Source: CAZHDI01 sp964531285 (GTDB lineage: Bacteria; Pseudomonadota; Alphaproteobacteria; JAJFIK01). From it: DNA of 63,777 nt. Within the stretch, counting starts at the first letter, position 1; each line of letters opens with the position of its first letter. Positions 1 to 8,725 of this stretch are shown piece after piece. The notes beneath the pieces are model-generated. The model saw nothing but the letters and a program-made list of their open reading frames with translations. It was not told the origin of the DNA and made no database searches. The DNA is taken from NCBI GenBank assembly GCA_964531285.1, contig CAZHDI010000006.1, forward strand, positions 1 through 63,777, read 5' to 3'. The position numbers were made by a program, and so were the translations under genes.

Positions 1-1
1 G

Positions 2-55
2 CTCATGGAGCGGCTCGATTTCGACTTGCTGTTCCGCTGGTTTGTAGGCCTTGGG
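2..55 (+). pseudogene. IS5-family transposase remnant
   Basis: Reading from base 2 gives LMERLDFDLLFRWFVGLG, which matches the conserved 'LMEQLDYNLLFRWFVGL' block that lies in the N-terminal part of IS5-group transposases. The family normally continues with an acidic DDPVWD-type stretch, but here similarity stops at about base 55 and the frame runs into unrelated sequence. Only this fragment is visible because the window begins inside it. It is therefore a truncated IS remnant, or the edge of a deletion, lying directly against the next gene. The motif assignment is from memory of the family. Confidence 0.75.
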
Positions 56-956
56 GGAGCCGCAACCCGGATTCTCCTTCATCGCTCAAACCAGGCTTTC
101 CGAGACCGCCCTTTCTGACGCGGATTTTCCGACACCCGAGGAGGCCGTCAATGAATGCCGGCGCCGGTGTGCCGAAGACGACCACTGCCGGTCCTATACG
201 CTTTTCGGTCCGAACCCGGGCCGCTCGGAGCGCGTTTGCGTTTTGAGCAATAATCTTGTTCCCATACGGATCGGCGCCGATCGGCGCGCACCGGCTGCGC
301 GGCATTGGGGCGAGAGCATAAGCTGGGCGCGCGGCGGCGCGCTTGTGGCGATCAGACTGACCGAGCCGGTCGGCCCGTCGGTCGCACAGCCCTCGCTCTT
401 GATGACCCGCCATCCCAGTTTCGAGCCTGGAACCGAAGCCTTCGGCCGGTTTCTCGAGGCTCGCGATTACACGTTCAGCGGCTGGTATGCCGGGCCTCCG
501 GATTTGGATTTCGAGGCCGATCCGGCCATGCGCCGGACCCTGCCTCTCCGCTTCGAACGCTATCCGGAAGCCTTGCGGGACGAGACGCAGTACAACATGT
601 TTTCTCTGCGCGCCGAACCCGGACGGGGTGCCCTCCACGCGGACGACCGCTTTGCATATTCCGGGGCTCCGGTGTTCATCGCCATGCGGACGGACCGGAT
701 CGAAGCATTCGCGCCGTATGCGGAACGCGCCCGGCGCATCGGCACCGCGCTGCCGCCCTTCAATGACCGGCTCGTTGTGGGGCTGTTCAACACTCAGCGC
801 TTCGGGGAAGGCACCGCCCCGGAGACCTCAGCAGGGCTGTTCCATGCCACCTTCGGGCCGGGCACACCGGGATGGACATTCGATACCGCTCCTGAGAACC
901 AGGAGCCGACCCGGCAATGGCTGGAGACCCTGCTCTATCGCGAACTGGTCCGATAG
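51..956 (+). CDS. PAN/Apple-domain protein, 5'-truncated
   Basis: The reading frame opens after a stop at 45-47 and the first possible start is TTG at 51, so no convincing native start, RBS or signal peptide exists. Residues about 15-65 form a PAN/Apple-like module: an acidic lead-in, then CRRRCAEDDHCRSYTLF and RVCVLSN, the cysteine spacing expected of this disulphide-bonded fold. Proteins of this type are normally exported. The remaining 230 residues are not recognised. The frame starts exactly where the transposase remnant ends, so the native N-terminus was probably removed by an IS-linked rearrangement, and the gene may be dead. Confidence 0.6.
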   Translation: MGEPQPGFSFIAQTRLSETALSDADFPTPEEAVNECRRRCAEDDHCRSYTLFGPNPGRSERVCVLSNNLVPIRIGADRRAPAARHWGESISWARGGALVAIRLTEPVGPSVAQPSLLMTRHPSFEPGTEAFGRFLEARDYTFSGWYAGPPDLDFEADPAMRRTLPLRFERYPEALRDETQYNMFSLRAEPGRGALHADDRFAYSGAPVFIAMRTDRIEAFAPYAERARRIGTALPPFNDRLVVGLFNTQRFGEGTAPETSAGLFHATFGPGTPGWTFDTAPENQEPTRQWLETLLYRELVR

Positions 957-963
957 CCCAGCC

Positions 964-2568
964 CTAGAAGCCCGAATTGCCGACGCGGGTCTTCCAGTAG
1001 CCCACGTCCTCGGCATATTTGCCGACGATGGACCCGATGACCTCTTCAAGCTGAAGATTATCGAAGCCGATCCATTCGCGCTGATTGAACTCCTGGATCG
1101 ATTTCATCGAGCGGTTCAGGAACCAGAAATAGGCGACGATCAGGACCGGGAAGGCCACGAAGAACGTCCACGGCAGATTGCCCATGATGATCGAGAATTC
1201 GGTCGGGCTGTAGGCGAGCAGCATGGACCCGACGGCGAACAGCACGACCGCGAACAAGAGCGGAATGAAGAAGATATAGTAGCTGGAATTGCGGTTGATC
1301 TGGAACAGGACCGCCCGCACGAAGCTCTCGATGAAAAAGCTGCGCAAGCCCAGCCAGAGCACGATCTTGTGCCATTTCTGGGCCTCGTCCGCCATGTACT
1401 GAGCATTTTGTTCCTTACCCACGGTGACGGATTTGGCGTTGGCCACACAGCGATTGTAATGGTCGGTCATGCGGGCCAGATAGCGGGTGATGAAATTGTT
1501 CACCTCCCGGCTCGAATTGCGCTGGTTCGGGTAGTACTCCATGAAGAAGAACATCCACATGGGCAGCAGCGCGGCAACGCATGTGACAAGGGCCAGCACC
1601 GACGCGTTGATCTCCTGCGGCGTGGAGCCCAGGATCACCGTCCAGGACCGCATCTCGGCGCCCAGGAACTGATAGAGATTGAACAGACCGATCACCGACT
1701 CGCTCTCGTCGCGCGGATCGATGCTGGCATTCCAAATGTTCAAAATGAAGGCCACCGACATGATCGCCGAGAACAGCATGGTCATGTTGCGGACATTCGC
1801 ATTGATCAGCTTGCGCGCCTCGTGAAGCAGATAGAAGCATCCGCGGTCGGATTGACTGAACAGGCGAACGATGTAGGCCGTCTCGACATCCTCATAGAGG
1901 CTGTGAGGATAAGCCCTAAGCGATACCCGCCGTTTGAAGAACAATTCGGCATTATCGAAATACCGGGAGATGACGCTCGTGCTCATCTCCTCGGTGATCT
2001 CGATATAACCGACGATGACCTCGATCCATTTGAACAGGATGCCGTTGCGCTTCAAATGCACATTCTGATGGTGGAAATCGAACTTCTTGCGGAAGACGTT
2101 ATGCTTGATGCCTTCCACGGTCACACTGCCGTTCTGGAAGGCTTCGGCGTTCTCGTCCGTCAGATCCGGCAGATTGTCGATATCGACAACAAGATCGTCG
2201 ATCTTCACATCCGGCGTCTCATCGACCTCATCGGTGTCGCCGGCGGCGGGCTGCAGGTGCACCACATCATAGCGCAGGGCCAGTTCGGTCTCGGTCGTCG
2301 AGCGCGCCGCCCGTTGCAAGACCGCCCAGGCGCCCGCGACCGCGGTCGCTGAGCCGGCTCCGCCGCCATTGCCTATGAGGCCCAGAGCCTTGAGCGGGCG
2401 CCGTATCGGCCGGGTCAGCCAGCCGAGCAGGACAAAGGGCAGCAGGATCAGCCGCGCGAGAATGCGGAAAACGCTCTTCGCGGCGAGCCCCAGGAACAAG
2501 AGCACGACCACGCTGATCGACAGGCCGATCACCAGCGCTTCGGGCGTCAACATCGATTGTTCGTTCAT
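964..2568 (-). CDS. Large multi-pass membrane protein, unknown function
   Basis: A 534-residue protein. The ATG at 2568 is chosen because GGGGAGAGGGTGG lies just upstream; a longer frame to 2676 lacks such a site. Two hydrophobic segments lie at residues 9-50. A soluble domain of about 200 residues follows, with an acidic patch and aromatic/basic sequence (FHHQNVHLKRNGILFKWIEV). The C-terminal half holds about five more membrane segments (for example SYYIFFIPLLFAVVLFAVGS). No enzymatic motif is visible and the family is not recognised. It is convergent with the PAN gene with a 7-bp gap, and has no obvious functional partner. Confidence 0.8.
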   Translation of the reverse strand: MNEQSMLTPEALVIGLSISVVVLLFLGLAAKSVFRILARLILLPFVLLGWLTRPIRRPLKALGLIGNGGGAGSATAVAGAWAVLQRAARSTTETELALRYDVVHLQPAAGDTDEVDETPDVKIDDLVVDIDNLPDLTDENAEAFQNGSVTVEGIKHNVFRKKFDFHHQNVHLKRNGILFKWIEVIVGYIEITEEMSTSVISRYFDNAELFFKRRVSLRAYPHSLYEDVETAYIVRLFSQSDRGCFYLLHEARKLINANVRNMTMLFSAIMSVAFILNIWNASIDPRDESESVIGLFNLYQFLGAEMRSWTVILGSTPQEINASVLALVTCVAALLPMWMFFFMEYYPNQRNSSREVNNFITRYLARMTDHYNRCVANAKSVTVGKEQNAQYMADEAQKWHKIVLWLGLRSFFIESFVRAVLFQINRNSSYYIFFIPLLFAVVLFAVGSMLLAYSPTEFSIIMGNLPWTFFVAFPVLIVAYFWFLNRSMKSIQEFNQREWIGFDNLQLEEVIGSIVGKYAEDVGYWKTRVGNSGF

Positions 2569-2783
2569 TTGTCCACCCTCTCCCCGCCGGCGGCCGGAAA
2601 AGCCGCCCTGTCCGGCCGGGGATACCCTGCCCGATCGACGGGACGCGTAACGCTTGCGTCCCTGATCGCCCGGCAAGGCACACGCCTACCCCATGAACCA
2701 ACACCCTAGCGCGGTTCGCTCCATTCTTGAAGGCGTTCGGGTGGGCTCGCCGGATCGAGGGTGTCCCGGCGCCCGCGATGCGG

Positions 2784-3287
2784 TCAGGGGGCCTCGTCAC
2801 CCGTGTCGGTGGCGGCGGCCGCGCTCACAGCTTCGTTGAGCTGGCGGTATTCCGCGCACCGGCTTTCGCACACCCTCTGCAAACGCTCCAGGCGCGACTG
2901 GGCGGTTTCCATATCCTCGGCCTCGATAGCGGCCAGACCGTCCAACAGCAGGGGCTGAATGGCGTTCGGCTCGATGCTGAGGGAAATGGCGTAATACTTT
3001 CGCGCCTTTTCGCTATCGCCGGCGGCGGCATGGGCCTCGCCCAGGGTCGAATAGGCCTCGGCGTTGCGCGGATGGGCAACAACGGCCTGTTCCAGGAGAT
3101 CGATGGCGGTTTCGGCCGTGCCGGCGTCCAGCGCGCTCCGGCCCTGGCGCAAAAGCGCGGCCGAAACCTGCGGCGCGGTCTCATTGGTCAGGGTCTCCGC
3201 CTGCGCCGTCGCCGTGATCGCCATGGGCAGCACAGCCATGCCGCCCGCCAGCCCAAGAACCGCCATCGCCTTACCGAACCGCATCAT
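2784..3287 (-). CDS. Exported TPR protein
   Basis: A 167-residue protein beginning MMRFGKAMAVLGLAGGMAVL, a Sec signal peptide with probable cleavage after ATAQA. The start at 3287 is preferred because GGTGAGG lies about 8 nt upstream; an in-frame ATG at 3332 would put 15 residues before the signal. The mature part carries two to three tetratricopeptide repeats (AAYS/EAYSTLGEAHAAAGDSEKA type), implying a periplasmic scaffold. Two cysteines near the C-terminus (VCESRC) might pair. It lies 61 bp downstream of the rsmB-like gene on the same strand and may be the last gene of that string. Confidence 0.8.
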   Translation of the reverse strand: MMRFGKAMAVLGLAGGMAVLPMAITATAQAETLTNETAPQVSAALLRQGRSALDAGTAETAIDLLEQAVVAHPRNAEAYSTLGEAHAAAGDSEKARKYYAISLSIEPNAIQPLLLDGLAAIEAEDMETAQSRLERLQRVCESRCAEYRQLNEAVSAAAATDTGDEAP

Positions 3288-3348
3288 CGCCAAAACCTCA
3301 CCAGTCAAATTCAGTATGCCGGGTTTGATCACCCTGCACCGCGCTCCG

Positions 3349-4674
3349 TCAAGCCACGCGCCGCATCACCGCCAGAAAGAAGCCGTCGGTGCCCGTCAGA
3401 TGGGGGCCCATCTGGACCGATCCCGTCGGGCCGAAAACGGCTGCATCGGGCAGCGTGCGGCAGGCCCGGGCCCAGGCGCTCCGACCCGGCACCCTCTCGA
3501 AGCCAGCATGGGAGGTCAGGAACGCGGCAATTTGACGGTCGTTCTCCTCCGGCAGGATGGAGCAGGTGATATAGGCCAGATGCCCGCCGGGACGCACCAG
3601 ACCGGCCCCGCGCGCCAGGAGACCGGCTTGGGTCTCGCGCACGCCGTCGATCCACGCCGGATCGAGGCGCCAGGGAGCATCCGGCGCCCGGCGCCAGGTG
3701 CCAGAGCCGGAACAGGGCACATCAAGCACCACGAGATCCGCCGATCCGGGGACCAGCGCGCCGTGATCGCCATCCCCGTCAAGAACGGCCCATTCGATCA
3801 TCGCCGCGCCTGCGCGCTTGGCCCGTGCCTGCGCCGCGCCAAGGCGCCGGGCATCGGTATCGCAGGCCAGGATGGTCCCCGCCCCGCCCATCGCGGCCGC
3901 AAGCGCCAAGGTCTTGCCGCCCGCCCCGGCACACAGATCGATGACCCGACCGCCGGGTTCCGCGCCGGTCAGCAGGCTGACGATTTGGGAGCCCTCGTCC
4001 TGGACCTCGACAGCGCCCGAGGCATAAAGATCGAAGCCGTTCAGATCCGCCGGGAGCCGCCCGGCCTGACGCGGCGTCAGGCGTAGACCGACCGGGCTGA
4101 AAGGACAGGGTTCGATCCCCGGCGCCCGATCGCCGAGCCGCCGGGCCGCCTCATCCGTCAGTGCCGGGAGGGCCGCATCCGGGGTCATGGCCAGGGTGTT
4201 GACCCGCAGATCGAGCGGTGCGCGGGCAGTCATGGCGGCATAGGCCTGCGAGGACCGGAAGCGCGGGTCGATCCGCTGAAACAGCCAGTCCGACAGCCCG
4301 GCCTGCGCGGCTTCCGTCAACGGACGATCCGCCTGGAGACCGCTCAGGACCGCGCGCTCATCGGCGGTGAGAGGCGCAGCGTTATGGCCCGTGCCGTCGC
4401 ATTGCGCACTGACCTCATCGAGCGGGGTTCCGGCGATCCAGACCTGATGGGCCAGCACAAGGAGGCGGGGATCCTGGCTCGCGGTGCGTTCCGTCAGGGC
4501 CGCGCGGTGACGCCACACGCCGAACACGATGTCCGCAAGGCGCGCGCGGTCGCCCGATCCGGCGAAGCGATTGGCCCGGCCCCACTGGCGCAGAGTCTGA
4601 TCGGCCGGACGGGGGGCCCGCTCGGCGTCGGCCAGGATCTCACAGGCAGCGGCGATCAGGGCTCCCGGACGCAT
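3349..4674 (-). CDS. rsmB: RsmB/NOP-family RNA (cytosine-5)-methyltransferase
   Basis: A 441-residue SAM-dependent methyltransferase of the RsmB/NOP2 family, which methylates C5 of cytosine in rRNA. An N-terminal part of about 150 residues resembles the NusB-like region of RsmB. It is followed by the SAM site DLCAGAGGKTL (about residue 243), motif IV DVPCSGSGTWRRAPD (about 320) and motif VI ITCSILPEEN (about 370). The two cysteines in PCSG and TCS are the catalytic pair of the family. The ATG overlaps the stop of rlmE by one base, which implies translational coupling. The exact target site cannot be read from sequence, so the symbol is by family only. Confidence 0.85.
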   Translation of the reverse strand: MRPGALIAAACEILADAERAPRPADQTLRQWGRANRFAGSGDRARLADIVFGVWRHRAALTERTASQDPRLLVLAHQVWIAGTPLDEVSAQCDGTGHNAAPLTADERAVLSGLQADRPLTEAAQAGLSDWLFQRIDPRFRSSQAYAAMTARAPLDLRVNTLAMTPDAALPALTDEAARRLGDRAPGIEPCPFSPVGLRLTPRQAGRLPADLNGFDLYASGAVEVQDEGSQIVSLLTGAEPGGRVIDLCAGAGGKTLALAAAMGGAGTILACDTDARRLGAAQARAKRAGAAMIEWAVLDGDGDHGALVPGSADLVVLDVPCSGSGTWRRAPDAPWRLDPAWIDGVRETQAGLLARGAGLVRPGGHLAYITCSILPEENDRQIAAFLTSHAGFERVPGRSAWARACRTLPDAAVFGPTGSVQMGPHLTGTDGFFLAVMRRVA

Positions 4675-5558
4675 CAGGGCTCGGCGGCGGCGTCATCGCC
4701 CGGACCGCGAAAGCCCGTGGCGACAACGAACATCTCGCTGGAATCCGCGCGGCTCGCATCCGGTTTGGCATGGCGCACGGCGGTGAAATCCCGCTTCAGG
4801 TCGGCCAGGAGATCGCGCTCCGCCCCGCCCTGAAGCACCTTGGCGCAAAACGCGCCGCCCGGTGCCAGAACCGTGCGGGCAAACGCGATGGCCGCTTCGC
4901 ACAGGCCGATAATCCGCAAATGATCCGTTGCCCGATGACCGGTCGCCGAGGCCGCCATGTCGGACAGCACGGTATGAACCGGCCCGCTGAGGGCGGCACG
5001 GATCCGGTCGGGTGCGTCCGGGTCCAGAAAATCTCCCTCCAGAAGAACCGCACCGGTCACCGGTTCGACCGGCTGAATGTCGATGCCGACCACATGCCCG
5101 GCTCCGGCGCGCTCCACCGCGACCTGGGTCCAGCCGCCCGGCGCCGCACCCAGATCAACGACCCCGCGCCCCGGCTTGATCAGCCCGAACCGGTCATCGA
5201 GCCCGATGAGCTTGAAGGCGGCGCGCGAGCGGTAGCCGGCGCGCCGGGCCGCCGCCACGAACGGATCATTGAGCTGACGTTCCAGCCAGCGCGACGAGGA
5301 CAGCTTGCGCCCCTTGGCCGTCTTGACACGGACGGTCAGGTCGCGCGCCGTATCGGGATCGGGCACGGCGGATTGCGGCGCCGGCTTGCCGAGCGTGCGC
5401 ACCGCAGAGCCGGCCCGGCGCGCGGGACGCGCCGCCTCATCCGGTCCGGTCTGGGCCGGGCGGTGGGGCGTGCGGCCGCGCGAGGACGGTCCTTTCGGGG
5501 CCCCGCGTTTCGATGGTGCCCGCTTGGAGGGCGGCTGTTTGGAGGGCGGTTTCGACAT
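4674..5558 (-). CDS. rlmE: 23S rRNA (uridine-2'-O)-methyltransferase RlmE (FtsJ)
   Basis: RlmE methylates the 2'-hydroxyl of U2552 in the ribosomal A-loop. The SAM site VVDLGAAPGGWTQVA is intact, and the K-D-K-E tetrad of the family is visible: Lys in RAAFKLIGLD, Asp in LSDMAASATG, Lys in CAKVLQGG and Glu in SSEMFVVATGFRG. The first 75 residues are a Lys/Pro/Arg/Ser-rich disordered tail (MSKPPSKQPPSKRAPSKRG), typical of alphaproteobacterial RlmE proteins and absent from the shorter E. coli enzyme. It lies 43 bp downstream of the Ppx/GppA gene, a common alphaproteobacterial order, and overlaps the rsmB-like start by one base. Confidence 0.93.
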   Translation of the reverse strand: MSKPPSKQPPSKRAPSKRGAPKGPSSRGRTPHRPAQTGPDEAARPARRAGSAVRTLGKPAPQSAVPDPDTARDLTVRVKTAKGRKLSSSRWLERQLNDPFVAAARRAGYRSRAAFKLIGLDDRFGLIKPGRGVVDLGAAPGGWTQVAVERAGAGHVVGIDIQPVEPVTGAVLLEGDFLDPDAPDRIRAALSGPVHTVLSDMAASATGHRATDHLRIIGLCEAAIAFARTVLAPGGAFCAKVLQGGAERDLLADLKRDFTAVRHAKPDASRADSSEMFVVATGFRGPGDDAAAEP

Positions 5559-5601
5559 GGCGGTACAGATACACTATTGGCGCAGCGGCCGCAGCGGATG
5601 A

Positions 5602-6915
5602 TCAGGCCCGGCCGCGCCCGGCCGGCCGTCCGGACCGCCGGCCCCGGCGCGAGCGCCGCGCGGCCTTGTCGGCCTGGGCCATCAGGCTCAACAGCATGCC
5701 CTCGCGCAGGCCCCGGTCGGCGACCCGCAAGCGCTCGGTCGGCCACAGCCGGTGAATGGCGTCCAGAATGGCGCAGCCGGCCAGCACGAAATCCGCCCGG
5801 TCCATGCCCACGCAGGGCAGTTCCGAGCGCTGGGAGAAGGACCGGCTGGCCAGCACCCGGCAGGTATCGGTCACCCGGTCCATGGTCATCCAGGTGCCGT
5901 CCACCTTGTCGCGTTCATAGCGCTCCAGCCCCATCTGGAGGCCGGCAATGGTGGTGACGGTCCCGGAGGTTCCGAGCAAATGGACCGCGCCGCGCTCGAA
6001 GGCGGGCCGTAGATGATCGGCGCCGGTGAACGGCTCCAGATGGCCCATGACGTAATCGGCCATGGGCTTGAAATCATCGGGTTCCAGATGGGGATGGCCG
6101 AACCGCTCGGTCAACGAGACCACGCCGCAGGGAATGCTGGTCCAGGCCGCAATCTTGGGCCGGTCATCGGATTGCCCGGGCTTGCGGTCCCGGGACGCCG
6201 CCATGTCGAGCCAGATCAGTTCCGTGCTGCCACCGCCGATATCGAAAACGAGAACGGTTTCGCTGTCCCGGTCCACCAGCGGCCAGCAGCCCGTGGCGGC
6301 CAGACGCGCCTCCTCGGCCGGGCTGATGATATCGAAGACCAGACCGGTCTCCCGCCGTACCCGCTCCACGAAGGCCGCGCCGTTGGCGGCCGTCCGGCAC
6401 GCCTCGGTCGCAATCGACCGGGCGACCGTGACGCCCCGGCGCTCCATCTTATTCATGCAGGTTTGAAGCGCGATCATCGTCCGCTCGATGGCCTCGGGCT
6501 GGATCGCCCCCGTCGCCCCCATGCTTTCGCCGAGGCAAACCGTGCGCGAAAAGGCGTCGATCACGGTAAAGCCGCCCCGCCGGGGCTTGGCGATGAGCAA
6601 CCGGCAATTGTTTGTGCCGAGATCCAGCGCCGCATAAACATGCCCCCAGCGTCCGCCCGGGGCTGCCGGAACGGGGCGGCGGTTCTGCCGGGTGTGCTGG
6701 AACATGGCCGAGGACGGCGCCGGGTCGGCGGACGGCTTGGGGGATCGCGCGGCTGCGGTCTGGGATGAAACTGTGTGGGATGCCGCCGTGTTGGACGCCG
6801 ATGTGGCGGATGACCGGGCGGCGCCGGGCGGTGCATAGGATGCGCGGTTTGCGGGCATATCCGGATTAACGCCCCCCGCGGAGGTCGCATTGCCATGGCC
6901 GATACGCTCTGTCAC
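5602..6915 (-). CDS. Ppx/GppA-family exopolyphosphatase
   Basis: A 437-residue member of the Ppx/GppA branch of the ASKHA superfamily, which hydrolyses polyphosphate or pppGpp. GTG at 6915 is chosen because GGGAGGG lies 7 nt upstream. About 85 low-complexity Ser/Ala/Pro residues precede the catalytic core, which begins at YAALDLGTNNCRLLIAK (phosphate-1 loop). Further family motifs are VARSIATEACR, ISPAEEARLAATG and the phosphate-2 loop VFDIGGGSTELIW. The core is about 310 residues, the short single-module form, and it ends in a basic Arg/Gly tail. It heads the string ppx, rlmE, rsmB-like. Ppx and GppA activities cannot be told apart here. Confidence 0.9.
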   Translation of the reverse strand: MTERIGHGNATSAGGVNPDMPANRASYAPPGAARSSATSASNTAASHTVSSQTAAARSPKPSADPAPSSAMFQHTRQNRRPVPAAPGGRWGHVYAALDLGTNNCRLLIAKPRRGGFTVIDAFSRTVCLGESMGATGAIQPEAIERTMIALQTCMNKMERRGVTVARSIATEACRTAANGAAFVERVRRETGLVFDIISPAEEARLAATGCWPLVDRDSETVLVFDIGGGSTELIWLDMAASRDRKPGQSDDRPKIAAWTSIPCGVVSLTERFGHPHLEPDDFKPMADYVMGHLEPFTGADHLRPAFERGAVHLLGTSGTVTTIAGLQMGLERYERDKVDGTWMTMDRVTDTCRVLASRSFSQRSELPCVGMDRADFVLAGCAILDAIHRLWPTERLRVADRGLREGMLLSLMAQADKAARRSRRGRRSGRPAGRGRA

Positions 6916-7504
6916 CGCCTGACCCTCCCTATTCGGACGCGCGCCGGCCGAAAACGGCCCCACCGCATGCGGCTGCGCGTCGATAAGCGGCTCGAAACGG
7001 GCGGTATCGCGCGGCGAATTGCCCGCGGTTACCCAAAGGAACCCTTATCACCGGGCTGGCGCACCAACCCCTTAAGACTGAGTAAACAGCACAAGCCGGC
7101 GCCTCCGCAACCGCCTATGCCTGCACCCGGAGAGGTACCGCCGCTGCCCGATTTCTCTGCTCCTGACATTTCCAGAACGGCCGAATAATTGGTGGGTTTG
7201 ACGTCTTGCGCGCAAAACCTGCAAAATGACCCGCGTTCGGTTATACTTCCGACGATACGGCCAGCATCCGCTTGAGACGTCTCAGCGCCGAATTACGGCA
7301 GCACGGTCTTAACGTTCCTATACGGACCATGAACGCGGGCTTAAAGGCCACGCTGAAAGATAGGCACACAGACCACTAAGACATTCTCGCGGCTCGTTTA
7401 ACGCCTTATTGGGCTTACTGAGCGATGGTCGTCAGGCAAGGGATTGCGGCCATGCTCAGCGCGGCCGGCCCGTCAGGACCACCCGCGACGCGAGGAGCTG
7501 AACA
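6916..7504 (+). other. Intergenic region, divergent promoters likely
   Basis: About 590 bp without a convincing gene lie between the divergent ppx and XRE genes. The region is less GC-rich than its surroundings around 7170-7420 and must hold the promoters of both genes. A CtrA-like pattern, TTAA-N7-TAAA, occurs at 7072-7086, but it is one base off consensus and is not claimed. No terminator-like hairpin or RNA gene was seen. Confidence 0.5.
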
Positions 7505-7987
7505 ATGGCCACGCGCAATTCGGTCGATCTGCATGTGGGACGGCGCGTTCGGATGCGCCGTATGCTGATTGGCATGAGTCAAACCGAACTCGCCAAGCGG
7601 ATCGGCCTGACCTTCCAACAGATTCAGAAGTATGAACGGGGGATCAACCGGATCGGCGCGTCACGCCTTTACGACATTGCGGGCATTCTTCAGGTGCCGC
7701 CGTCCTATTTTTTCCAGGGGCTCGACGGCGAGCCGGATGCCGCCGACGGCGCGCCGGCGAGCGAAGACGATCTGGCCTCGCTCGAAGCGCTTCAGACCAT
7801 CGCGACGCGCCAGGGCGTCGAGTTGAACCGCGCCTTCCTGAAGCTGACCGATCCGGAGATCCGCCGTCTGATCATCGAACTGACCCGGTCGATCGCCGAA
7901 CCGGGTGCCGGCGACGGCGAGACCGGCACGCAAGAGGGCGACGCGTCCGGCGACGATGAAAGCGGCGGCAGCTCCAGCACGGGCTGA
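7505..7987 (+). CDS. XRE-family HTH transcriptional regulator
   Basis: A 160-residue protein with an N-terminal Cro/C1-type helix-turn-helix at residues about 10-65 (MSQTELAKRIGLTFQQIQKYERG). The recognition helix is followed by a dimer-like region with VPPSYFFQGL. The second half is acidic, with a helical stretch that includes RRLIIELTRSIA, and ends in a disordered Gly/Asp/Ser tail. This architecture is common in alphaproteobacterial chromosomes, where it appears as a conserved non-phage regulator. GAGGAG lies 7 nt before the ATG. It stands alone, with 131 bp before the padR gene. Its targets cannot be inferred. Confidence 0.9.
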   Translation: MATRNSVDLHVGRRVRMRRMLIGMSQTELAKRIGLTFQQIQKYERGINRIGASRLYDIAGILQVPPSYFFQGLDGEPDAADGAPASEDDLASLEALQTIATRQGVELNRAFLKLTDPEIRRLIIELTRSIAEPGAGDGETGTQEGDASGDDESGGSSSTG

Positions 7988-8046
7988 GCGGGCGCCGGTC
8001 TGTCGGACCGGGCCCCTGTCGCTTGATTACCGCTCCTTCATGTCCC

Positions 8047-8070
8047 ATATGCTATATCAATTGAGCATAT
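8047..8070 (+). promoter_or_regulatory. Palindromic operator before padR
   Basis: A perfect inverted repeat, ATATGCT (8047-8053) and AGCATAT (8064-8070), is separated by a 10-nt AT-rich spacer, 48 bp before the padR start. PadR-family dimers bind AT-rich dyads of about this size in the promoters of their own operons. It is therefore the likely autoregulatory operator controlling padR and the RND efflux genes. Binding is inferred from position and symmetry only. Confidence 0.7.
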
Positions 8071-8118
8071 ATCGGTTGCGCATACCCAATCGGGGATGCC
8101 CGGCGCGGCGGGACAACC

Positions 8119-8706
8119 ATGGTCGATGTCAAAACAGTCTGTCTGGGACTTCTGTCCGATGGCGAGGCCTCGGGCTATGAGATCAAGAAGCGCCTTGAGG
8201 ATGGGCATTTCGCGCGGTTTCTCGACGCCAGCTTCGGCTCGATCTATCCGGCGCTGACCCGTCTGACGCGCGATGGGCATGTGTCCTGCCGGACCGAGGC
8301 CCAGGACGGGCGCCCTGACAAGAAGATCTATGCCATCACCGACAGCGGACGCGCGGCGCTGGCCGAGGAACTGGCCCATTTCCCGGCGCCCGACAAAGTG
8401 CGCTCGGAATTCCTGTTCTTCATGATTTTCAACGATTTGCTTGCGCCGGAGCGGATCACCGCCGTCATCGATCATCAAATCGAGCAATTCCGCGCCCATC
8501 GCGAGGTGATCTGCGAGGCCATGACCCCGTGTGATGCCCAGGCGCAACGCCCGTCCGGAACCCGTCAGTTCGCAGCCGGGTACGGTCTGGCATTGTGCGA
8601 CGCGATGCTGAACTATCTCACTGCCCATCGTCATCTGGTTGAGTCTGCGCCGGATGCACCGCCCGCCGGTGCCGCGCAGCGCCGTTCCAATGCCATGGCC
8701 TACTAA
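8119..8706 (+). CDS. PadR-family transcriptional regulator
   Basis: A 195-residue protein. Residues about 5-80 form the PadR winged helix (LGLLSDGEASGYEIKKRLED, then SFGSIYPALTRLTRDGHV and KIYAITDSGRAALAEEL). A C-terminal dimerisation region of helical type follows, containing IDHQIEQFRAHRE. PadR proteins repress detoxification or efflux genes and are released by small hydrophobic ligands. It is the first gene of a likely operon with the RND adaptor 19 bp downstream, behind a palindromic operator. This layout suggests substrate-induced derepression of the pump. Confidence 0.92.
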   Translation: MVDVKTVCLGLLSDGEASGYEIKKRLEDGHFARFLDASFGSIYPALTRLTRDGHVSCRTEAQDGRPDKKIYAITDSGRAALAEELAHFPAPDKVRSEFLFFMIFNDLLAPERITAVIDHQIEQFRAHREVICEAMTPCDAQAQRPSGTRQFAAGYGLALCDAMLNYLTAHRHLVESAPDAPPAGAAQRRSNAMAY

Positions 8707-8725
8707 GCCGCAGGGAAATCAGTAG

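Noticed and set aside
487..2352. Long plus-strand open frame
   Set aside because: It crosses the end of the PAN gene and lies antisense to the membrane protein gene. Its translation is His/Asp-rich and unlike any protein.
7072..7086. CtrA-type site TTAA-N7-TAAA
   Set aside because: One base departs from the consensus and such sites arise by chance in intergenic DNA; it is noted but not called.
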